Assembly: GCA_903937385.1 (NCBI GenBank)
Contig: CAIZZF010000026.1
Coordinates: forward strand, 1 to 64,000
Length of the DNA: 64,000 nt
From: an uncultured Holophagaceae bacterium
Lineage (GTDB): Bacteria > Acidobacteriota > Holophagae > Holophagales > Holophagaceae
Direction of reading: 5' to 3'
Part shown: positions 7,417 to 16,000 of the stretch, piece after piece
How positions within the stretch are numbered: position 1 is the stretch's first letter
How the letters are laid out: each line of letters starts with the position of its first letter
Program-made: the position numbers and the translations under genes
The notes under the pieces: generated by a model
Told to the model about the DNA's origin: nothing
Seen by the model: only the letters and a program-made list of their open reading frames with translations
The model's database searches: none

Positions 7417-8395
7417 ACGCTTCCTCCAGAAGGGCTAGCAAGTTGACGGATGGAACGACCTTTGGCGACTTCGGTCGCATTGGAATGGACGGCATCTCAC
7501 GAGGCCGACTGAATGAAAGGGCAGCGTCAAAAGATTTACTTCCTGGTGCCTTCCGCTCGGCAGCAACGGCGGAGTCATGGTCCTGGATAGACCTGATATG
7601 CGGTTTCAGTTCCTTCCACTGGTATTTCTCGCCGAGGGTGCAGGCCTTCCACTTTTCACCCTCGATGCAATAGGAGACTCCCACCGTGTCTCCCTTTTTG
7701 TTCAGGAGGACGTCGATTCCATCCGCTGCCAGCCGTTCAGAGAAGTCCGAATAGAACAGGGGTGAGCCCTCAACTGGCCACAGTGCGTCCAATCTCGCCC
7801 TCGCGAGTTCCTTCTTGGTGGGCAACCTCCGATCCTCCATCTCCTTCTCAGATCGCGTTTTCCTAGGTCCCTTCCCTGCCCTCCCTGGGCCAACGGGTAT
7901 TACCTCAGGCACACTGCTCGTGAGTTCGCGGAGGCCATATTTTTTCTCAACCCTTCGGCAAACAGCCTGTGAAATGGCGCAGTCACGGAATACGTCGCGG
8001 AGCAGACTGCCATCGTTTCCGACCCGACAAAAAACGGGATGAACATGGTCGTGACCTTGATCCAGATGACGGATGGTCAGGAATGAATGCTTATCCCTTT
8101 CGAGACCATGAGCACTGATGAATTCATCATTGATGTCCTTCCATTTCCCATCTACAGACTCACTATTGCCGATCGCGAGGCTCCAGTGACGAAATGGGGA
8201 GACGACATCCGGTCGAAGGTCGCAATTGACTGACAGCAATTCTGCGAGGTATTTCACGCAATCTGGGGTATCGATCGTCGGTGGTAACAGAGCCAGGATG
8301 TCCGGAGAGGCATCGACAATCTCGGCGTTCCGGCCCACCAGAAGGTAGAACAGCGCTTTCTCCAGGCTCCGGACCTTAATTTTTTTGCTGATCAT
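7262..8395 (-). CDS. Relaxase / mobilization nuclease (MobA/VirD2-like, PF03432 type)
   Basis: A 377-residue protein that would nick oriT and pilot the single strand during conjugal mobilization. The relaxase metal-binding motif is visible at residues 110-125: H110, D112, H115, H117, H119 in HLDQGHDHVHPVFCRV. It is preceded by the family's conserved HWSLAIGNSES segment near residue 70. The catalytic Tyr is not certain; Y17 in the N-terminus is the likely candidate. The C-terminal third is Arg/Pro/Gly-rich and probably disordered. The start has GGGAG upstream and overlaps the mobC-like gene by 20 bp. No type IV secretion genes are seen, so it probably relies on a helper element. Confidence 0.8.
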   Translation of the reverse strand: MISKKIKVRSLEKALFYLLVGRNAEIVDASPDILALLPPTIDTPDCVKYLAELLSVNCDLRPDVVSPFRHWSLAIGNSESVDGKWKDINDEFISAHGLERDKHSFLTIRHLDQGHDHVHPVFCRVGNDGSLLRDVFRDCAISQAVCRRVEKKYGLRELTSSVPEVIPVGPGRAGKGPRKTRSEKEMEDRRLPTKKELARARLDALWPVEGSPLFYSDFSERLAADGIDVLLNKKGDTVGVSYCIEGEKWKACTLGEKYQWKELKPHIRSIQDHDSAVAAERKAPGSKSFDAALSFSRPREMPSIPMRPKSPKVVPSVNLLALLEEAYESQGSLYQREEQRRAREGSIRAIGPKDRGIPFPGGGPRPGRKPGRRPGRG

Positions 8396-8759
8396 GCTGG
8401 ATCTCCCGCCGTAAACCTTCTACAGCCGTGAGCAGCGCATTCAGAAGTGGTTCGACAGCAGACTCGACAGGGAATCCACGGTGCAACATCTGGAGCAACT
8501 GGTTCAGGTTGATGGCCAGTCGACGGATCTCCGTCAGGACCAGACGGTCACCAACAGGGGGCGGAATCGATTCGATCGCGCTCCTTAGCACCCCGGCCAG
8601 CGTGCACCCATGGATCAGAGATAGCCCGAGGATGCGTTCATATTCGGCGGAGGATACGGGGAGGACGATCCGGCGATTCCGAAGATCAGCCGGATCCTTC
8701 CGGGGCCGGGGATTGGCCGTGGGGATGTAGAACTCAATGGGATGCGGCGTGGAGGACAT
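8376..8759 (-). CDS. MobC-like mobilization accessory protein
   Basis: 127 aa. The family signature is seen around residues 70-95: LTEIRRLAINLNQLLQMLHRG, equivalent to the 'nqi.rnlNQla...n.g' block of MobC proteins, which help the relaxase melt and bind oriT. The N-terminal portion contains RKDPADLRNRRIVLPVS, which fits the ribbon-helix-helix DNA-binding part of this group. The start at 8759 was chosen over longer openings because the upstream frame has no family-like sequence. It is the first gene of the mobilization operon, directly next to the hairpin-rich candidate oriT. Confidence 0.7.
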   Translation of the reverse strand: MSSTPHPIEFYIPTANPRPRKDPADLRNRRIVLPVSSAEYERILGLSLIHGCTLAGVLRSAIESIPPPVGDRLVLTEIRRLAINLNQLLQMLHRGFPVESAVEPLLNALLTAVEGLRREIQHDQQKN

Positions 8760-8839
8760 GGGCGCCTCGGGGACAGAAATCATGAAGGTGGCCAATGGGG
8801 AGAGAGCAGGCATCAGGGAGAAGGACAACCAGCAGGGGT

Positions 8840-8925
8840 CCAGGGGCGGAGCCCCTGGCGAGTGACGCGAACTGCACATCGACGCGAGCCCCTTGGGGCG
8901 ACCGGAGTATGTGCAGGTTCGCCTC
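8840..8925. other. Candidate origin of transfer (oriT)
   Basis: Immediately upstream of the mobC-like gene are nested inverted repeats. A perfect 8-bp hairpin lies at 8840-8858 (ccaggggc / gcccctgg, 3-base loop). A larger imperfect one pairs 8869-8879 (gaactgcacat) with 8909-8920 (atgtgcaggttc). A repeat of gacgcga lies at 8864-8870 and 8881-8887. Hairpins next to a relaxase operon are typical of oriT regions. No nic site can be assigned by eye. Confidence 0.5.
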
Positions 8926-9246
8926 GCTCGCAGTAGTTGATTTTCATGCCCAATCGTTGAGCGTGATTTCCTATTCGGTTCATAGCCAGAACTACTTGAG
9001 CCTGCTACAGACATTATTCGCGTTAGGAATAGCTCTAGTAATTTATAGTAAGTAGGCAACATCCGGGGTTCGCAAAGGACTTAGGAGGTAATGAAGACGA
9101 AAATAATTTGGATATGCCAGATATGCAAGACTTGGGTCATGTGACGATCATCCGAACACTTTGACCCGGCTAAATGACAGAGCCAGGCCTACATCCCTAA
9201 TATTCGTCCACATGTTTGATAATTGTGATCCATCAAAGGAGATCAC
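8926..9246. promoter_or_regulatory. A/T-rich intergenic region between divergent units; possible leader peptide
   Basis: Composition is clearly more A/T-rich than the genes on either side, so promoters for both directions are expected here. A tiny frame at 9091-9144 (+) follows TTAGGAGGTA directly and would encode a 17-residue peptide with a CQIC motif; the spacing from GGAGG to ATG is very short. No other gene is seen. Confidence 0.3.
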
Positions 9247-9471
9247 ATGCGCTTCCAGCCGACCCCCGAATCCAAGAAGATGAAGGTCATCCGTGTTCGG
9301 ATCCCCGAGGTCCTTGAGAAGAAGTACCAGGCCAGCGCCAAAGATGAAGGGATGGACATCCAAGCCCTCTACCGGCAGGCCCTGGAGTTCGCCGCAACCG
9401 ATGAACCGTCGCTAATTGAACAGCCTGTAGAGGCTGTTTCAAAAAAGGCTAAGAAAAAGGCCGCGATCTAA
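9247..9471 (+). CDS. Small ribbon-helix-helix-like DNA-binding protein
   Basis: 74 aa, preceded by AAAGGAG at good spacing. Residues 12-50 (KVIRVRIPEVLEKKYQASA, then DIQALYRQALEFA) follow the strand-helix-helix pattern of Arc/MetJ/CopG-type repressors. The C-terminal tail is Lys/Ala-rich (KKAKKKAAI). It is transcribed away from the mobilization genes and toward the defence block. It could regulate the mob operon, the defence operon or both. The family is inferred from pattern and size rather than a decisive motif. Confidence 0.55.
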   Translation: MRFQPTPESKKMKVIRVRIPEVLEKKYQASAKDEGMDIQALYRQALEFAATDEPSLIEQPVEAVSKKAKKKAAI

Positions 9472-9839
9472 GCCTGGCTAGGCCTCTAGAACATCCTGAT
9501 ACCTCGATATGGGTCAGGATGCCTCGTTGTGCCTTCTCGATCGGATAGCACCCTGTAACGATTCGTTACCTTCCCCGGCTAAAACTGATGCCGGCGAAGG
9601 TCCTCGCCGTTGTCGCGCCTGCGGTCGATAGAGGTTCACAGATGAGCCCTGACTTGAACACCTCCCCCGGTCTGGGAGCAACCCGCAACGAAAGACACAA
9701 CTCAACTGCCCCGCATCAAGGCAGGTGGGAGCACCGTGTTCGACTGCTAATCTCTATAGATCCTAGCTATCGGCAACTGGCCACACCGTTCTACCGCCAG
9801 GTCCCCGGTTCTAGGTCGTCATGAGGGAGTCGCACCCGT
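9472..9839. other. Intergenic region upstream of the defence operon
   Basis: About 370 bp without a credible gene. A hairpin at 9492-9521 (catcctga / tcaggatg arms) follows the small DNA-binding gene and may end its transcript, although it lacks a T-run. The defence operon promoter should lie in the remainder; no clear -35/-10 pair is recognisable by eye. Confidence 0.35.
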
Positions 9840-12800
9840 ATGCTCAGCACGATTCTGCCAGGCACCCAGGTCCAGGCACGCGGCCTGGCTTGGGAGGTGG
9901 TGCACTCGGAACCGGCTGGCGGTGAGCACCGTTACCGTCTGAGGTGCACGGATGGCGACCTTCGAGGCATGGAGCTTGACCTCCTTTATCCCTTCGAGGA
10001 GATCACCCCCATCGTTACTGAATTGGACCCAAAACGGGCTGGTCGGCTTGCCCAGTGGCGGCTCTATCACGAGGCCTTCCTTTTGGAGCAGGCCCTCGGG
10101 CCCTCCGCGCTGCTGGCTGTGCAACCTGGGCGCTTGGATATTGCTCCTTACCAGCTCGTTCCCGTGATGCGGGCGATCCGCATGAGTCGTCCCCGATTGC
10201 TGCTCGCGGATGGTGTCGGACTCGGCAAGACGGTTGAAGCTGGCCTAGTCATCGCTGAACTCATCGCGAGGCGTCGGGCCCACCGAATCCTCATCGTGTC
10301 CCCAGCCGGGCCCCTGCTCGAACAGTGGCGAGGCGAGATGCGAGATCGGTTCGGGCTTCGGTTTGATACCGTGTGCAGCTCCGGGGAACTCCAGGAGCGT
10401 CGAAGGTCCCTGGTGCTGGGCGCGAATCCCTTCGACCACCTGTCCTTCTGCCTGACCTCGATCGACTTCGCCAAGCAGGAGAAGGTTCTCCAGGAACTGG
10501 AACGTACTGTTTGGGATCTCGTGATCATCGACGAGGCCCATCACTGCGTCAGCCTGGGTTCCGGCGGTGACTGGGAAGACTCCCAACGCAGGCGTCTGGC
10601 CGAGGTCCTGGCGAAGCAGACCGACGGCCTCCTTCTGCTGACTGCCACGCCACATGACGGGTTCGATGCCCACTTTGCCTCAGTCATGGAGTTGCTCGAT
10701 CCCAGCCTCGTGGATGGTCGTGGCGGACTCCGTGGTGAGCGATACCGCCAGCACGTGGTGCGTCGCTTGAAGCAGCACATCAAGGACCCAGAGACGGGCG
10801 CTCCCCTGTTCAAGGATCGCCAGGTCTTCCCCTGCCCGGTGAGCTACTCACCGGAATCTCATCCGCTTTTTGCGGCCATGCAACAGGCCCTGATGGCAGC
10901 CATCGCGCCGCGCCTGAAGCAGGCCGTGCGCCAGCAGAAGTTCGGCGAAGTTCTGGCCTTCGTATCGCTGCTGAAGCGGTCCGTCTCAACAGCCGCTGCC
11001 TGCCACAAAACCCTAAGCGTGATCCGGGACCGGTACGCGGAAATGGTGGCTCGGGGAGAATCTGAAACAGAGACCCGTCGTCAGCGCCTCAAGACCCTGA
11101 AGGATTACCAGCGGAGGCTTGAGCGGTTCGGTGCCTTGTCCTTCGAAGAGGAACAGGATCAAGCCTTCCTGGAGGCCGAGGACATGGCCTCGGACCTGCT
11201 CTCCAATGGCCTGGAAGAGTTTGCGCTCAAGATCGACGAGATCCAGCGGACCCAGCGTCGCCACCGCGAGCAGGGCAAGCGCATCCAGACCACGCGGGAT
11301 GCCCTCGATGCGCTTGTGACCCTGGCCGAAGAAGCCCTCCCGCAGGATCCCAAGCTGAGCGCCGTTCTCGACCAGGTCCAGGCCATCCGGCAGGCCAAGC
11401 CCGTGGCCAACATCCTGGTCTATACCGAGTACACGGACAGCCAGGATTCGCTCGTGGCCTACTTGAAGCCTGCCCTGGCACAGGGCTCCCTTTCAGGTGA
11501 AGTCTTGGCCATCAGTGGCAGTGATTCTGAAGCGGTCCGAACCTCCATCACGGAGCGATTCAAGACCCACGATGGCATCGTCCTGGTCAGTACCGATGCC
11601 ACCTCCGAGGGCCTGAACTTGCACGCTCGGTGCCACCACCTGATCCACTTGGAACTTCCCTATAACCCGAATCGGCTGGAGCAGCGGAACGGACGCATCG
11701 ATCGATACGGGCAGAAAGAAACCCCTGTGGTGCGCTACCTGTATCTCGCCGGGTCGTTCGAAGAGCGCCTGCTGATGCGACTGGTGGCCAAGTTCGAGCG
11801 CCAACGGGCGAGGCTCACCTTCGTCCCCAATACCCTCGGCGGGATGACAACGGACGATGCCCAGACCGTGCGCCTGCTTGAAGGCCTCTCCGAGGAGGAG
11901 AACTGCCTCTTCAAGACCGCCCCGAGGGAGATCCGGCTGGTCGAGGAAGAGCCTGAGGACACCACCACGCCTGCCTACCAGGAGTTGCTGGCCGAGGTGG
12001 AAAGAGCCATGACTGGGTTCGAACAGAAGGCCAAGTCCCATGCCTGGCTCGGGGACATTGGATTGAACGCGGAGGCCCGATTCGTCGCCGATGCCGGGAA
12101 GGCCCTGGAGGAAGGTGCGCGACTCAGCGATGTAGACCTTCTGAAATTCGTATGTGCGGCCCTGGAGGCAGACTCCCAGGTTGGCTCTATCCAAAATGGG
12201 ACGGATGGCACCGTCGAGCTTCGGCTACCCCCCTCCTGGAATCACGACCTCAAAGAGGTCCCCGGTTATGACGCCAGTGGCCCCACGATGCTGCTCACTT
12301 CGGACCGCGCCCGGACCCAGGACGAGCGTGAGCGACGCCTGGGTTTCCTCGGGCGAGCCCACCCAATAGTGCGCCGCGCCCTGTCAAGGGTGAGAAACAT
12401 CCGGTTCGGTGATGCGAACGCCTGGCTGGACCGCCGCGTGAGCGCTCTGGAACTCCCCATTCCGGAACCGGCCCTGCTCTGCACCTACCTTGGAGCCATC
12501 GAAAGTCCCCGTGGCCATGAATACGAGCGGGTCCTCGCCGTCCAAATCGAGCGCAGCGGGCGATGCACGGTCTATGACCATCCAGACCAATGGCTTCGGC
12601 TGGTGGACAGCGGTCGAGCCATCTCCCCAAAGGACCTATGGGAGGGACACTTCGAGTCCTGGGCCCAGGACTGGTCGGATGCACCAAAGGCAGCGGCCAT
12701 GGAAACCTTCAACCGGATTGCAGAACCGTGGTACTCCGAGGTGGCTCGTATCTCAGAGGATGAATACCGGGAACTGGAGGCCTGGTTGCGTACCCGAGTC

Positions 12801-13073
12801 GAGGCCATCTGCGGCCCCATTCGCCAGGCCCAGCAGGGCCTGTTCGAGGAAGCGACTGAACTGCCCCGGTGGGCTGTGCTGAGTGATCCCATGGAACGGC
12901 TCGCGGCCTTCGCCACAGACGGTAAGAACCCGGTCAGTGGCCGTCGGGAGGCCGATGGGATCATCCGCCTGTTCCGTCGGCGCGAAAAGGATCTGTTCCC
13001 CCACCGTGAGGCCCGCACCCTGCCCCCCTTCCCTTTGGGGTTGTTGATGCTCATGCCGGAAGGGGGGCGCTGA
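9840..13073 (+). CDS. SNF2-family helicase/ATPase, DISARM DrmD-like
   Basis: A 1077-residue superfamily 2 ATPase. Lobe 1 shows Walker A DGVGLGKTVEAGLV (about residues 120-135), DEAH box VIIDEAHHC (about 228-236) and motif III LLTATPHDG (about 263-271). Lobe 2 shows VSTDATSEGLNL and the motif VI block QRNGRIDRYGQ (about 580-625). Some 400 unrecognised residues follow. This is the RapA/SNF2 architecture of DrmD, which in class 1 DISARM accompanies an adenine methylase, as here. GGGAG precedes the start. The methylase ATG begins one base after its stop, so the genes are translationally coupled. It probably remodels or translocates on invading DNA. The DrmD name is by analogy and needs a profile search. 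Confidence 0.78.
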   Translation: MLSTILPGTQVQARGLAWEVVHSEPAGGEHRYRLRCTDGDLRGMELDLLYPFEEITPIVTELDPKRAGRLAQWRLYHEAFLLEQALGPSALLAVQPGRLDIAPYQLVPVMRAIRMSRPRLLLADGVGLGKTVEAGLVIAELIARRRAHRILIVSPAGPLLEQWRGEMRDRFGLRFDTVCSSGELQERRRSLVLGANPFDHLSFCLTSIDFAKQEKVLQELERTVWDLVIIDEAHHCVSLGSGGDWEDSQRRRLAEVLAKQTDGLLLLTATPHDGFDAHFASVMELLDPSLVDGRGGLRGERYRQHVVRRLKQHIKDPETGAPLFKDRQVFPCPVSYSPESHPLFAAMQQALMAAIAPRLKQAVRQQKFGEVLAFVSLLKRSVSTAAACHKTLSVIRDRYAEMVARGESETETRRQRLKTLKDYQRRLERFGALSFEEEQDQAFLEAEDMASDLLSNGLEEFALKIDEIQRTQRRHREQGKRIQTTRDALDALVTLAEEALPQDPKLSAVLDQVQAIRQAKPVANILVYTEYTDSQDSLVAYLKPALAQGSLSGEVLAISGSDSEAVRTSITERFKTHDGIVLVSTDATSEGLNLHARCHHLIHLELPYNPNRLEQRNGRIDRYGQKETPVVRYLYLAGSFEERLLMRLVAKFERQRARLTFVPNTLGGMTTDDAQTVRLLEGLSEEENCLFKTAPREIRLVEEEPEDTTTPAYQELLAEVERAMTGFEQKAKSHAWLGDIGLNAEARFVADAGKALEEGARLSDVDLLKFVCAALEADSQVGSIQNGTDGTVELRLPPSWNHDLKEVPGYDASGPTMLLTSDRARTQDERERRLGFLGRAHPIVRRALSRVRNIRFGDANAWLDRRVSALELPIPEPALLCTYLGAIESPRGHEYERVLAVQIERSGRCTVYDHPDQWLRLVDSGRAISPKDLWEGHFESWAQDWSDAPKAAAMETFNRIAEPWYSEVARISEDEYRELEAWLRTRVEAICGPIRQAQQGLFEEATELPRWAVLSDPMERLAAFATDGKNPVSGRREADGIIRLFRRREKDLFPHREARTLPPFPLGLLMLMPEGGR

Positions 13074-13074
13074 G

Positions 13075-16000
13075 ATGGCACTGAATCTCCGCGACTGCAC
13101 CTTCTTCGGTCCAGCCCTCCCCGAGCCTTTCGTCCTCGCCCAACTGGAAACGGAACTTGCCCGCCGGTCCCCGCTCCCCAAGAACACGGGGGAGGAAGGT
13201 CGGGCCCTCCAAGAGGCCTGGGATGCCTTCCGCAGGAAGTTGAGAGCCCTGGGTGAACAGGGTGGGGATTGGCGCGTGTTCAACCACGTGCTGGAGCCCT
13301 TGGCGGTCCACTTCGGCTACACCTCCTGGGAAGCCCACGACACAGTGGTGACCCGCGAAGGCGCCGAAGACGGTGGCTACCTCCTGAAGACGCCTGACGG
13401 CAAGAGGCTGAGGGCCTGGGCCACTGCTCTGGGCACGGATTTAGATGCCCCGAATCGTCGAGGGCGAGCCTACCGTTTCAGTCCCTCCAGGGTGGCCCAG
13501 CGCGTTCTGCTGGCCAGCGGGGAACGTGTCGGCCTCCTGACGGATGGCGAGGAACTGCGCCTCCTGATCTGCGATCCGGCCCGTCCCGATAGTCACATCT
13601 CCGTGTCATTGAGCCGATCCGGTGGGTGGCGAGAGGCTCGCAACGCCCCAGATTCCTACCGACTGTTCCGAGCCCTGGCTTCGCCTGTAGGCGTGGCCGC
13701 CATTCCTGACCTGACCGACGCCGCTCGATTGGCCCAGAGCCAGGTTACGAAGAAGCTGCGGGTGCAGGCCCGAAAGGCCATTGAGGGCTTCATCCAGGAA
13801 GTCATGAACAACCCTTCCAATCGGGAGGCTCTCGCATCAGCAGGCCCCACGGACCAGCTTGCGAAGGTGATGTGGCGTGAGGGCCTGATCTTGGTCTATC
13901 GCCTGCTCTTCGTCTTCAAGCTGGAATCGTCTGCCGATCCGGCGAGGGCCTTCAGCTTCGCGGCCACCAGCCTCTGGCGGAACACCTACTCACCCAATAC
14001 CGCCATGGCGCCGATCGTCCGCAAGGTGATCGACCAGGGGGCCGACAGCGGCGGTTTCCTGGAAAGCGGGCTTCGCGCCCTGTGGCGCATGTTCTCAGCG
14101 GGCATGAGTTCCAGCGAACTAGAGATCAAGGCCCTCGGGGGCATGCTCTTCGGGGAAGGAGCCACGCCGCTATTGGATCGGTTGAGTTGGGGCGAGCCTG
14201 CCGTCGCCCAGCTTCTGGATGCCCTCCTCTGGACACCAGGGGATGGGCGGATAGAGCGGGAGCGCGTGCATTACGGTGCGCTCGATGTGGAAGATTTGGG
14301 CCGAGTCTATGAGGCCCTGCTTGAACTGGAACCAGGCATCACCACCGAACCCATGTGTCGCTTACGCCGGGCCAAGCTGGAAGTGGTTGTGCCCAGGACC
14401 CAGGGCAATGCCTATCGTGCCAATGTGCCGCAGGAGGAAACGGAAGCGGATGTCACTGAAGACGAGGAAGAGGATCAGGGGGATGAAGAAACCCCAACCC
14501 CCCGAGGCGCCACCAGGGTTGTGTTTATCGAGGACATCCCCGCAAACCGGTTCTTCCTCCGCGTGGGACTTGGCCGTAAATCGACCGGCAGCTACTACAC
14601 GCCCCATCCCTTCGTCCGCTTCCTGGTGCAGGAAACCCTGGGGCCCCAGCTTCTGGAACGCAGCCCTAAGGAAGATCCACAGCCCGAAAGGATCCTGGGG
14701 CTGAAGGTCATCGACCCTGCCATGGGCAGCGGCCACTTCTTGGTCGAGGCCTGCCGGTACCTGGGAGAGGCCCTCTATGAAGCCTGCCGCCTCTGCGATG
14801 AACTGGCCGTTCAGGCCGAGGATCAGGCAGCTAATGAATCTGGAGATGAACGCGACAAATTTCTGACCTATGCCCTCCAACTTAGAAAGCGGGTTCAGGA
14901 TCTACCCGATCCGGACGATGAGTTGATGGCCTACCTTCCGAGCCGAGTGGCGGAGGGTGAGGCGAGCGGATTGTCCCAGAAGAAGGCAGAAGCCTTGTGC
15001 CGACGCCTAGTGGCGGTTCACTGCCTTTACGGGGTAGACAAGAACCCTCTGGCAGTCGAACTTGCCAAGCTCTCCCTCTGGCTCGAAAGTTACGCCGAAG
15101 GATGGCCCCTGACATTTATGGATCATCGACTCATCTGCGGCGATTCACTTACTGGGCCCTTCTTCGAGCACCTGCTTACTTTCCCCAAGGGTGGAGAGAA
15201 GCTCGATGGGCTTTTCGCACAAGGGCTAACCACCCAACTTCGAGAAACACTCACTGCTGCCATGGTCCACGTACATGACCTTGAGGCTAGTGTGGGCAAA
15301 GATGTAGCGGATCTTGAGCACAAACATTTCGCCAAGGAGCAACTGGACCTCACCTTAACTCCTCTGAAGCTTCTCGCCGCTGCCTGGAGTGGTGGGGCCA
15401 TGCTCGGCGACGGATGTGATGACGAAGGTTACCAAGCACTGGCACAAGCTGTTGGGATGGCAGAGGACCTGAACCATGTAATTAGCCTGCGACCGAGGCT
15501 CCGAGAAATGGTGGATGTGGGACAAGAGGGCGTCCCTTTCGATTTGGCCTTCCCTGAGGTTTTCTTTTCTACGGAAAGAAGGCGAGGATTTGATGCAGTA
15601 CTCGGGAACCCGCCATGGGATCGCCTTAGGCCCTTTGAAAAGGAGTTTTTTGCAGGTTTTGATATCGGGATCTTGGATGCCAGAAATGCTCGGGCACGAT
15701 CTTCAGTAGTGAGTGCCCTGCTTGCCAGTGAAGAAATTAAAAATGGGTTTGAGACTTACAAAGCCGAGTTCCAAAGACTCGCGGCTGTGCATGGCACCCT
15801 ATACCCTCATGCACACGTTGAGATCGAGGGCATCAATGCTGGTAGGGGCAATGCAGATGCCTACATTCTCTTTGGATTGCGAGCACTTCAACTCACCTGT
15901 GCGCATGGGCTCGTTGGGCTAGTCCTACCCTCTGCATTCCATGCAAATGAGGGCGCAACTGGTTTGCGTCAACAGTATCTTAAACATGCTGTCCTGCATT

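Noticed and set aside
1-9800. Second copy of the tRNA-Ser 3' end (left attachment site) inside the window
   Set aside because: Scanning for gttcgaatccctc-like sequence on the left side found no convincing match, so the left border is presumed to lie outside.
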